From Gracilariopsis chorda (lineage: Eukaryota > Rhodophyta > Florideophyceae > Gracilariales > Gracilariaceae): a stretch of DNA of 64,000 nt. Where the stretch lies: NCBI GenBank assembly GCA_003194525.1, contig NBIV01000193.1, forward strand, positions 84,204 through 148,203. The letters run 5' to 3'. The notes beneath the pieces were generated by a model that had not been told where the DNA came from, ran no database searches, and worked only from the letters and a program-made list of their open reading frames with translations. Position numbers and translations under genes: made by a program. Shown in pieces: positions 33,021 to 42,600 of the stretch; position 1 is the stretch's first letter; every line of letters starts with the position of its first letter.

Positions 33021-34750
33021 AACAGCAGTAGTTAGCGACAGTAAAGAAGTGAACATTCTTTTCTAGACATGTGTACGATTGCAAACGTCGGTACCTTGAT
33101 GTTGCACCATGGCATGGTGTCACGGATCTGCTGCTGCGCAACCCGCCCACCCTCCCCGCCCCAATCAACCGCCCCGCCACGGCGCTAACAGCAGCAGGTG
33201 ACGGGGCGGATGAAGAAGCCCGGGAGGGCCGTGAGAGGGGGGAGGTGCCGATGGTGTGCAACAAAAGGCGGTCGTCTTGCGTCAAAAAAGTCTCGAGAGA
33301 GCCACTGCAGTTCTGCGGCTATTGATTTCCACGTGGACGGACGCTAAACTTTAGGCCGAGAACCACACAGACAGTGTCGCTGGACGTAAAACACGCCTGG
33401 CATGTTTCACGTCCAGCGACACTGTCAGTGTGGTTTGAAGAAGACTTTGGAGTTTGGTGGTACCCTATCTTATTTTTGTAGTTTTTAATCATCGACGTCT
33501 TCGCGCACTGCTGTACTTTTGCAGGCAGTTCCGAAGCGCTCTCCACTTGCCTTTGAGAAGAGAGAAAGGGTAATAACTAATCTTTGTCACTCTGGCAGGG
33601 GTTTGTATTTCTACAAAAGGGCATGACCGATTTGTACTTGTGGGGACCGACACCCTTTCTACGCTTAAAATCCTCTGTCGATGCGCAGGGGGATAGCCTT
33701 TCAGAAGTCTAATGGTGTTAGTGCTGCGCAAGACTGGTCATCGCCTTTTCTACGAGCTCTAACTTTGAATCTCTCTTTCTTGGACACCATTTCCTATTCA
33801 TACGTGGGTTATGAGCCTATTTGTTCAGTTGGGCACGAACGTACCTTGTAGAGTTGCGCTTCACGGAGTTCGTAAAGGGAAGCTGCCAGCGAGTGAGGGT
33901 CTGAACAAACGTTCAAGCCGAAATGTCTTGCACACGGGACTGTAAGAATACAGAGGGTACGTTAACTTAGCTTCGAGTGTATGGCGCATGCGAAGATGGA
34001 ACGAACTAAGCGTCGGTTCAATTTGAGTCTCGGGTGCTTTGGCATCAGACGAAAGCATGCGTGATTTGTTAGTGTTTTGCTCTTTTGAAGTGTCAAGCGT
34101 ATGTGATAAATAACGATGAAGCGGTCGCTGTCGATGCTATTCTACCTTCGGTTTAGTTTCGAATGTAATTTCCACTGGTCGTGTGCCACGCGCGATATCT
34201 CGTCACACCGACGGTCACAGTCAAGCATAAAACTTCCACGACATGCCAAGCCAGCACATACGGCAAGAGCTTCAACAGCAAAGCCTTAGAAAGGAATACG
34301 AAGGACGTTTTGCACGCGAAAGATAGCAACTCATCGCCGCACTGTCGAACTATAGGTGTAAGATTGCGTGCTTCGCCGGAGGGGAGAGGGGAGTGGGGAG
34401 TGGAATGACCTTCATACAGGTATAACGGAGAAATGACGAGTACGGACGCTACGCTGCTGCAAGCAAAGCAGCTGTATGGTGCGTATGCTGAGCAAGCGCT
34501 TTTCATTGCATACGAAAACAATGAACAGGGTGTGCTATTCAAAAATGTATCAACCCTTACAACGGTAGTTGTCTACGGATACAGATGGGGATAACCCGTA
34601 ACCTTTATTTATCTCCCACACATTTACGCTTTCGCTACCTGTAATCACCAAGTCGGCACCGTGGCGCTCGCCAATTGGCACGTGCGCCATCACGGCGCCA
34701 CCCCTCGTCCTCACCATAAATCAATCTGGCTTCCCCACGAGCACCGCTCA
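33021..34750. other. Intergenic stretch after the bZIP gene
   Basis: No gene recognised. It contains a long hairpin at 33361-33435. Open frames at 34153-34542 and elsewhere have no motifs. Confidence 0.4.
33361..33435. repeat. Long hairpin, 33-bp arms
   Basis: The arms 33361-33393 and 33403-33435 pair with two mismatches around a 9-base loop CGCCTGGCA. It lies ~340 bases downstream of the bZIP stop codon, so it may be in its 3' UTR or a separate non-coding element or MITE. Confidence 0.8.
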
Positions 34751-34753
34751 ACG

Positions 34754-34764
34754 CATATATATAA
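34754..34764 (+). promoter_or_regulatory. TATA box of the Gag1-like clamp gene
   Basis: CATATATATAA, about 250 bases upstream of the called start at 35018. An earlier in-frame ATG at 34661 lies upstream of this box, which argues against using it. Confidence 0.5.
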
Positions 34765-35017
34765 CCGTCGTGCACCTCAACTCGTTGAACACTTCCCCTC
34801 GACGCCGACTTCTTCCCCTGGAAGCACCACCTGCAGCCAGACCCATTTTCTTCTCGAAGCCGCTCTTCTTTCCACAATCACGACTCATCACAGCTATCTT
34901 CGCGACCCTTCCCGTCGTCGTGCCCTGTCATTCGGTGCCACTTCCTCCACAACCGTTCACTCTGGCGCACCGCGAGAAACCGACGCGCCCGCGCGCGCAT
35001 CCTGTTTGCGCGCGCTG

Positions 35018-35311
35018 ATGCACGCCATTTCACGGAAGGCGCGCAACGCCGCAAAGAAACCGCCACCCCCACCACCTGAATCTGTCGCGCCGTGCGTCAA
35101 TGCCGGTTACGAACGATGGCTCAAGCAGCGTGAAGAGTGGAATGCTCCGAAGCCGGGTCACACTCCGAAGCGAAACCCTCCGCTCAAAAGCTCCGAGATG
35201 GAAGAACTCTACAAAAGCTTAGTAACTAGTACTTCGCCCACTTTGCCGAGACCTGTCCCGCTCTCCGAATTCATTCCGTGCTTGGTAGAGATCCGCAACA
35301 TGGTTTTGTAA
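35018..35311 (+). CDS. Gag1-like clamp domain (DUF4050) protein
   Basis: A 97-residue frame starting MHAISRKARNAAKK. The conserved part reads GYERWLKQREEWNA and then, after a basic Pro-rich stretch, MEELYKSLVTSTSPTLPRPV and PLSEFIPCLVEIRN. Plant DUF4050 proteins share W..RR..W, Y..L..T..P...P.PL.E....L. The function in plants is unclear. The start at 35018 is chosen because it is downstream of the TATA box; the longer frame from 34661 would give a long low-complexity N-terminus. The protein ends shortly after the motif, as in the family. Confidence 0.6.
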   Translation: MHAISRKARNAAKKPPPPPPESVAPCVNAGYERWLKQREEWNAPKPGHTPKRNPPLKSSEMEELYKSLVTSTSPTLPRPVPLSEFIPCLVEIRNMVL

Positions 35312-35555
35312 CTGCCCCCTTTCTTGCAGCATCACAACTCAATCGCCTTTGAAACTTTTCCTGTCTGGTCCCTCGCTTTTTGTGCGTCTTCATACAGCGA
35401 ACGATTGAGAATACTGAGTTGGGAGAGCCGTTATTGTTTTTTTGACATCTGTCTGATGGCGTTAGATAGCCCATTTGTTCTAGATCGCGTAATAGTTCGT
35501 TCGTTGTAAAGGTCCATGAAGTGATATAGTTGCCTTCAAGCCATATCGTTGTACA

Positions 35556-36335
35556 TCAGTCGCCGGTGGCTCGCTTCTTCTGTGCATCCAGTACACCCAT
35601 CTGCAACTGCTCCAAAGCCTCCAGTTTCTTCCTCTCCAAGATAATAGCTTCCATACTGCCTTGTTGACCAAACTCGCCTTGAGGTTTCTTCCCGACAAAT
35701 TGGAGGTAGCCATCATCCCAGGGCTCATCCTTTGTAGCATTGTTTTGTTCTTCCCAAGCAGCAACTAGTTTCGCCCTAGCATCTTTCTCAGCTTTGTTCT
35801 CAATACTTTCCAGCTCGGGGTCATTTCCATCTGCATGGCCATAGTACTCCCTGTCCACACGCGCGTACATCTCTGTCATGCGTCGTTGCAAGCTTTCATC
35901 GTCAAGTCTCTCTTTGCGTCTCTGCTCCTTGGCTGCCAGCAATTCTTGTACGCCAGGTAACCTTTTCGCCTCTCCAAAGTAAAAGTACCCATTGTGTTCG
36001 AGAACGGTGCCATCTGAAAGGTCAACTTTCCTTCTTCCATAGTCTTTCCCACCGAGGTATCGTATACGTCTCTCCCAGTGCCCACGCTCTCGTAGCAGCT
36101 TGTTAATATTATCATTGAGCTCCTGCACGCGATCATCGTCCAAACCAGGGTTCTGTATCTCTTCCGCTAAACGACGAATGTCGCTCAAGACCTGCAATCT
36201 CCATTTCTCGGCCTCATCGACGTCGTCGCACAAAGTGGACAGGTAAGGGCGACGCTGTCGTGTTCCCGATGCCTCTTGCTTGGTGCGAAGGTACCTGCTC
36301 AGCATGGACTGAGCTTTCTCTTCGTTTCGAGCCAT
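35556..36335 (-). CDS. ISY1: Pre-mRNA splicing factor ISY1
   Basis: A 259-residue intact frame beginning MARNEEKAQSMLSRYLRTKQ, the diagnostic ISY1 N-terminus (MARN.EKAQSML.R). It continues with RPYLSTLCDDVDEAEKWR, then IQNPGLDDDRVQELNDNINK, the block LRERGHWERRIRYLGGKDY and a C-terminal charged helical stretch. ISY1 is a component of the NTC/Prp19-associated complex and supports catalytic activation of the spliceosome in the nucleus. Its presence agrees with the intron-bearing Rab7 and RTE1 genes in this window. Single exon. Confidence 0.95.
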   Translation of the reverse strand: MARNEEKAQSMLSRYLRTKQEASGTRQRRPYLSTLCDDVDEAEKWRLQVLSDIRRLAEEIQNPGLDDDRVQELNDNINKLLRERGHWERRIRYLGGKDYGRRKVDLSDGTVLEHNGYFYFGEAKRLPGVQELLAAKEQRRKERLDDESLQRRMTEMYARVDREYYGHADGNDPELESIENKAEKDARAKLVAAWEEQNNATKDEPWDDGYLQFVGKKPQGEFGQQGSMEAIILERKKLEALEQLQMGVLDAQKKRATGD

Positions 36336-36724
36336 AGTGAGAGAGATGCTACACGGATGTGTAGTTGCGATTGCTGGCGTGAATTAGCTGGCGTGAGTCG
36401 TTTTCAGTTCTTGAACAGTGTTGCTGGCAACTTGACTAAGTAAAAATGGTTCTAAGGATATCGCTGGAAAAAAGAGAACACTTCGCGACTGCGATGTGAT
36501 GTTGGAACGAGGCTTCACAGATTCGCACGCTCGCCGCGGGATAGCAAAGGGCGGAGTTTTGCGCGTTCGCTCTGCGGGACGTAGGGTAAACGGTACAGGG
36601 TCCACCGAATGTAGACCGCTAGCCCTTAATACCTGTACGCGTAGTTCAACCAAAACACACAGCTGAACGGGCAGGTATCTCGTTAATTTTATGAGGATAC
36701 ATGTGCCGAGTGTACATGTGTACG

Positions 36725-36762
36725 AGCATGAGCTTGAGCTTGAGCTTGAGCTTGAGCTTGAG
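36725..36762 (+). repeat. (GAGCTT)n microsatellite
   Basis: About six copies of GAGCTT, in the divergent promoter region between ISY1 and the peptide deformylase gene. Confidence 0.85.
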
Positions 36763-36965
36763 TCACCCGCCTCAGCACACATAAAGTCTGTCCATGTTTT
36801 TATATCCGCGGTGACCCGCTTGAGCCGCTTGGGTGCAGCCCGAAGCGCAACGACCTCTGCCAATTGCCCAGCGTCGAGTGCCTCCCAACGGCCGGAGCTC
36901 CACGGAATCACCCACAGTTTTTCCCTTCAAGACATCGGCACATCAAAAACCAAAGCAAACCAACA

Positions 36966-37721
36966 ATGCAAACGAAAGCACTACCACCGGCCTTCATCCA
37001 AGCGGCGACACGCGGCCTCCTCCACCGTCCTCGAAAGCTTCTTACGACAACCACACGCCACTCTTCAACCCGGCTTCCTCTCCTTCGTCGTCGCATTCGC
37101 CCCACATCCATTCGCATGCAAGCGAGCGCGCAAAACACTTTGGCAGAAGAACGTGATCCAGGAGCCGTGGTCGGTACATCCTTACGCATCCTCAAGTATC
37201 CGCACCCCCTTCTACGCGCGGAGAACGCTACCATTGAAACATTCGACGAGCAACTAAAACAAGTGGCACGAGAAATGCTGCGGGTGATGTACGCTAGTCG
37301 TGGGGTAGGCCTGGCTGCACCGCAGGTGGGTATCAACAAGCGGCTGATGGTGTTCAACCCGGAGGGTGAGCAGCGTGCTTTTCTTCAGGAAGTGGTGCTG
37401 GTTAACCCGCAGATAATCGCCAGCTCAAAGAAAACAGACGTGGAGATGGAGGCGTGTTTGTCGTTTCCCGGCATGAGTGGACGGGTGCGTCGACACGAAT
37501 GGGTCAAAATAGAGGCGCAGCGGTTAAACGGGAAGCAGTTTAAAGCTAAGTATGAAGGATGGAAGGCGAGAATTTTTCAACATGAGTTCGATCATTTGGA
37601 AAAGACTTTGTACATAGACCGACTGGAGGAAGAAGACAAGCCAAAGGTAAAAGACACGCTACAGCAATTGGTGGAGGTGTATAAATCGGAACCGTACCAA
37701 AGCATGCAGGCGGCGTTGTGA
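36966..37721 (+). CDS. Peptide deformylase, organelle-targeted (PDF1B-like)
   Basis: A 251-residue protein from the ATG at 36966. The N-terminal ~75 residues are basic and rich in Thr, Arg and Leu with no acidic residues, like an organelle transit peptide. The catalytic domain shows GVGLAAPQVGINKR (motif 1, G-x-G-L-A-A-P-Q), EACLSFPG (motif 2, E-x-C-L-S, with Ala where Gly is usual) and QHEFDHLEKTLYID (motif 3, H-E-x-x-H, metal-binding). The enzyme removes the formyl group from nascent organelle proteins, in plastid or mitochondrion. Upstream in-frame ATGs exist at 36864, but the shorter start fits. Intronless. Confidence 0.9.
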   Translation: MQTKALPPAFIQAATRGLLHRPRKLLTTTTRHSSTRLPLLRRRIRPTSIRMQASAQNTLAEERDPGAVVGTSLRILKYPHPLLRAENATIETFDEQLKQVAREMLRVMYASRGVGLAAPQVGINKRLMVFNPEGEQRAFLQEVVLVNPQIIASSKKTDVEMEACLSFPGMSGRVRRHEWVKIEAQRLNGKQFKAKYEGWKARIFQHEFDHLEKTLYIDRLEEEDKPKVKDTLQQLVEVYKSEPYQSMQAAL

Positions 37722-37903
37722 ACAGGAGTGCTTTGTTTTTTATTTGTCGCGAACAGTTAGCACACACATGTCGAATGAAGGCAGGGGGGTGGGGGTGGGA
37801 GGGGGGGAAGAGAAGGAGAAAGACAAGATGATAAGAGCGGTGGGCGGAAACCGTGCTGAACGATGGTACAGCTCGAAAACAAGAAAGAATTAAGCAAAGG
37901 GGG

Positions 37904-38590
37904 TTAAACCAACTTTTGCACGACTACTTCGAAGCAATCGTTGGTGAGTTGTACGAGATCGGGTTCTGTGACCTGCTGTACAATGAAATCGCGTACTTGA
38001 CGAAGAGCGGAATGTAAAACTTGTGCTTCTAGACCCACTTCCTTGTGCAACAGGTTCATTATACCAATATTGTTTTCGTGGACAAAGTCGAGGGATCCGG
38101 CAGCGATTCCATAACTTATGATGCGAACCAACTGCGCCATGCTACTTTGGAACACAGCTGCCTTGTCTTCCGCCATACCATCCGAGAGATCCTGCATCAT
38201 GGTGGATATTTGTTCCTGAGAGACGAAAATGGTAGCGGCAACCGAGCCACCGGGCAGCATGTGGGCGTTTGTTGCGAGTTCTTCGAGAGGGGTAAGGAGC
38301 AGGGCGGTGTCGTTCTTGCGGAAGAGTGTGGCTGTTGTTGAGGAGAAACCCTCTCCGGGACGGAGGATGGACTTGTGACCTCGCAGATAAGACTGCAGTT
38401 TTGCGGCGCGGCGGGAGAGCGTGGCAGTACGCTCACGCTCGGTGGTCACCATCGATGGGAGCTGGCGTGAAGGCGCGACAGGAGAGGGAGTATGCGTTGG
38501 GCGAGAACGGGTAAGTGCGCCATTGGATTGGGCGAAGGAGGAGCCGGAGCGCGTGGCGCCGGGGAGGGGGGAGAGAGTGATGAAAGCCAT
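37904..38590 (-). CDS. Plastid-targeted phycobiliprotein-like protein (tentative)
   Basis: A 228-residue protein from the ATG at 38590. The N-terminus (MAFITLSPLPGATRSGSSF) is Ser/Thr/Arg-rich with few acids, as in transit peptides of red-type plastids. The rest is all-helical. The stretch QLVRIISYGIAAGSLDFVHE, NNIGIMNLLHKEVGLEAQV and LHSALRQVRDFI aligns by pattern with the phycobiliprotein core (L..RY..YA..AGD.S.., L..L.E....LG....). The bilin-attachment cysteine of phycobiliproteins is not found in the matching place, so it would not bind bilin that way. Structural similarity only; function is unknown. Moderate to low certainty. Confidence 0.4.
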   Translation of the reverse strand: MAFITLSPLPGATRSGSSFAQSNGALTRSRPTHTPSPVAPSRQLPSMVTTERERTATLSRRAAKLQSYLRGHKSILRPGEGFSSTTATLFRKNDTALLLTPLEELATNAHMLPGGSVAATIFVSQEQISTMMQDLSDGMAEDKAAVFQSSMAQLVRIISYGIAAGSLDFVHENNIGIMNLLHKEVGLEAQVLHSALRQVRDFIVQQVTEPDLVQLTNDCFEVVVQKLV

Positions 38591-39112
38591 TGCCGATGTA
38601 CGAGAAGAAGAAGAGTGGATGGGAGTGGCGAAAAGATTTGGGGGACGATGAATCGAAAAGTGCGAGCGAGTGGTTGTAGTTGGGAAGGGTAGGAGGAGCA
38701 AGTGCGATGTCAGGTGGGTGCGATGCGCTTTAGAACGGCGATGACATTGCACGCTACCGAGTATCCTGACATCCATGCGCACAGTGCAGTTAGTGGTTGG
38801 CGGCGCCGTTGCACGCGCTGTGTAAATTAACAGTCGCCATGGAGCGACGTGCGTGGCGCTTGTCGCTTTGTGTGGCCGCAGACGCGCATGCCATCACCAA
38901 CCCCGCCGCCCAATTGCTGCAGCGCCGGAATAATTCGTATTTACGAGCCACGTTGTCGATCTTCCCCATTCTTCCGAGCTGGCGCCAGCGGCAAGTTAGC
39001 TTAGATTTACAGTAGACTTACATTATAGTGAACCTCTTGTTCTTGTGCCCGCAGCAGCTGCGGCTTCGCAATACCAAGGGCAAACGGTACCGTTTACATA
39101 TCCCTAATGCCG
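38591..39112. other. Intergenic region upstream of the phycobiliprotein-like gene
   Basis: Holds the promoter of the minus-strand gene. No other gene is seen. The end leads into the palindrome at 39113. Confidence 0.4.
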
Positions 39113-39138
39113 CTATTGATCACTATACTGATCAATAG
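39113..39138. repeat. 26-bp palindrome P1
   Basis: Arms CTATTGATCA and TGATCAATAG around the centre CTATAC. It is the exact reverse complement of P2 at 44595-44620. Before Copia inserted, the two were separated by about 30 bases. Confidence 0.85.
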
Positions 39139-39153
39139 GCGTGTAACGGCAGG

Positions 39154-39367
39154 TGTGAAAGGTTGTGGAGGGTGTTGATCCCTCCGGCCGGTGGTGCTCG
39201 GGTCAGCGCCGCCGGCCGCTCTTTATAGTCCTACAATTCTAATTAAAATGTACGTAATTAGGAGAGGTCTGCATTTGTAATCAAGAGAGTTGGACAAGAT
39301 TACAAATGCAACTGACACTAAATTACAACAGCCGATAGTGCAGCCGTACAAATTGCGTGTCCTCACA
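39154..39367 (-). repeat. Copia LTR (3' LTR)
   Basis: 214 bp from TGTGAAAGGTTGTGG to TGTCCTCACA. It appears identical to 44363-44576. Confidence 0.95.
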
Positions 39368-39378
39368 CTGTCCCTCGC
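39368..39378 (-). other. Copia polypurine tract (putative)
   Basis: On the minus strand GCGAGGGACAG immediately precedes the 3' LTR, a short purine-rich stretch where plus-strand DNA synthesis would prime. Confidence 0.55.
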
Positions 39379-39608
39379 AAACAACTCTAAAGCTATTTGC
39401 GCATCATTAATGCCACCGTTAAAAACCTAAATATCAGCAAAAACCATATAGGATAAAAAGCTGCATAGTTAGGAAAAGGTATAGCAATGTAATACTTATC
39501 TAAGTCCAAAATAGTGTTTTCAAGAACAGGTAATCTGGATAAAACGCATAGAAACAAAAACAAAACAAGAAACAAACAAAAAAAGATTGGTCAATAAATG
39601 TTCAACAG

Positions 39609-42600
39609 TTATTGTAGTCCGCACAAAACAGAAAGTTGGTATAAGCTTTCTCGGTTAGCAGCTTTTGTCATTATGTCAGCCGGCTGGGAATCAGTTCTGA
39701 TCTCAAGTATTTTCAGCATTCCAGACTTCACAAGGTCTTTGACATGATGGTATTTCAGAGAAATATGTTTGTTTCTCTCAGACGTTTTCGAAGTCTTCGC
39801 AATAGAGTTTGCCGTAGAACTGTCTGTATAGATACAGACGGGATACATTCCGATAGGCTCTTCTTGCAGAATTTGGCAATGATGAAGCTCCCAAAATAGT
39901 CTTCGGATCCAAGTCACTAACTTAGCGCAATACGATAAAGCAACGTATTCAGCTTCTCCCGAAGACAAAGCCACGATTGTCTGTTTCTTGCTAGTCCATA
40001 GGATTGGAGCATCGTTGACTTTGATCAGTACTCCCGTCGTTGACTTCCTTGTTTCTCGGCATCCTGCCCAGTCCGCATCGCAAAAACCTTCCAAAGGTGA
40101 TACACTGGTTGCGGGAAAGTGCATACAAAGGTTCTTTGTTCCCTTTAAATATCTAAGCACTCGCTTTGCCAAAGCTAAGTGCCTTAAACAAGGTTTATGA
40201 ACCTGTCTCGCCAGCATTGAAGCTGCAAACATGACGTCTGGTCTAGAAGCCACGGCTAGATACATCAGTTGTCCTACCAGTTTCCGATATTTCCGGTGGA
40301 GTGGAGGAGGCAGCTTCTGTTCCTGTTCGCTTGTACCCATGATAGAGTAGCCATGGTGCAACGGTGTTTGCACAGGGTTTGCGTTTCCGAGGTTATATTC
40401 TCGTAGCAGCTTATCCACATACGTTTCCTGACTAACCTTGATGCCATATCTGTCCCGACTGAGATGAAGTCCGACGAATGATTTGGCTTCTCCCAATAGT
40501 TTCACTTGAAAACGTCTCTTCATTTCGGCTTTAAAGTCGTCCAGAAGAGACCTCGAGTCAGACGACATCAATATGTCGTCCACAACGATGACGAGGATCA
40601 GTATCCCACTGCTTGATCGATATATATAGAGACGGTAGTCCGTTTTCGATTGACGGAATTGCAGTGTGATCAACGTCGTGTGTAGAAACGATCCCCAGAT
40701 CTGTCCAGCCTGCTTTGCCCCGTATAATGATTTCAGCAGTAGACATACTTTTCCCGGAACGTATGAAGTTCCAGACGAGTTCTGGGGTTGTTCCATGATC
40801 AATGGTTCATCGAGGTCGCCGTACAGGTAGGCGTTGCTGATATCCATTGTTTCCAGCAAAAGGTCTTGCGCAGCAGCCTTTGCCAATGCCAACCTTATTG
40901 TCTCAAGTCTTGCGACTGGGGCATAAAGGTTTTCAGGGTCGTAATCGATGTACGGTTTCTGCATGTCCCCTCGCGCTACACAACGTGCCTTAGGAAGGAT
41001 ATCCAAAGGTTTTGCGCTGAGTTGTTTTGCCGTAAATGTCCAAAGGAATGGGATTGGATTCATTCCTGGTTTTCGGTCAATGAGCTTCCATGTTTTGCGT
41101 TCGATGAGAGCGTCATACTCTCGGTCGATTGCGTCTGCCCATTCTGGTATTGTCCTTGCTTGGGAAAATGTCTTTGGTACTTTGTCCAGCTCACTGTTAT
41201 TTGTTGAACGAGTGTGTGCCACTAGACAATGTTCCAAAGCTGAGTCCAAGTGTTCTTCATCCACTTCGTCATTACGTTCTTCTGCTTCTGTCCTGCCCAA
41301 GGACGAGAAGTCGAGAAGCTCGTTGATGGAAGGCAGTATTTTCTTGGCCATCTTAAAGTCCCTTTGCCTCACCATGATTACTTTCTTTTGGGAAGGTATG
41401 TATACCCGATACAGTGTTTGGAAGCTCTCCATTCCAACGAAGTGGCCGTAGATGGCGCGTGGGAGTATTTTCTTGTTGGGAATGGTTTCCGACCTGTATA
41501 TAAAGGCGTGGCCATCTTGTCCAAACTTCAGTAATGTATCGAACGATGGATTTTGTCCAAACCACTCTTTGTAGGGGATTCTCATGTCGAGTCGTGAGTT
41601 TGGAAGGCGGTTTCGCAGCCAGTTTGCATGCGATATCGCTTCTTCCCATAATTCGAGTGGTAATTTTGATGCAAAGAGCAGAGTTCTGGCCGTTTTCCAT
41701 AAGTCTTGGATAATTTTCTCCGCTGCGCCGTTAGACTCATGTGCATGCGGAGGAGTGTACTCCAAGAGGATCCCGTTATCTAATGCGTAATGGATGAACT
41801 CATTAGACCTATTCTCACCAGCTCCGTCGAGGCGAACGCGGTACAAACGGTTTTGGGGTTGTTCGTTTTCTGCGAGAGCCTTGTACCAACGTATTGATTG
41901 CGTGAATTGGTCTTTCTTAGTCAGGAAGTATATTGATGATGCCCTTGTATTGTCGTCAAGTAGTACCTGCATGTACTTTGATCCTTGTAACGAAGGTGGG
42001 GATATTGGGCCTGTGAGGTCTGTGTGTGTCAAAGCTAAGGGGTGGTTTGCCACTGAATGCAAGCGTTGGGTTGGAGATCGCCTCGATTTTGCCTCAATGC
42101 ATGGACTGCAATGTATGTTTTCGATTTCCGTCGGTGGCAGGTTAGGAATTCCTGAAGATTGCGGGATTGTGCGAAGCAACCTGTCCTTGCCGGGGTGTCC
42201 GAGTTTTTCATGCCAGTCAATTGCTGTGTTTCCGGGCATGACTTGTGCGGTTTGGGCTGTCGATGGAGCGATCGGCTTTGGTAGTGGGTACAAACCGCTT
42301 TTAGCTTTGCAGCGATGAAGTTCTTTCCCGTTTTTGACGTCACTTAGGACAAATCCATGAAAGGAGTCTTCGTTGGAAAAGGAAACGTTTGTGTGCTGTG
42401 ATAAGACGTATAATGAAATAAGGTTTGAGTCAAACGAAGGTGTGTGCTTCGCAGGTAACCTTATTCCGTCTCCTACTGGCAGCATAATTGTCCCTGCTCC
42501 AACTATTTCCGATTGTCTGTCGCATGTTCGGACGGACTCATTTTCCACAGGCTCATAATCCCAGAAGAGGTTTCTGTCGTTTACAAACACATGAGTCGCT

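Noticed and set aside
34661-35017. Upstream extension of the Gag1-like clamp frame
   Set aside because: It begins before the TATA box and gives low-complexity sequence; the start at 35018 fits better.
38591-38782. In-frame N-terminal extension of the phycobiliprotein-like gene
   Set aside because: The extension is basic, Thr/Ser/His-rich and reads as leader; the inner Met begins a transit-like sequence.
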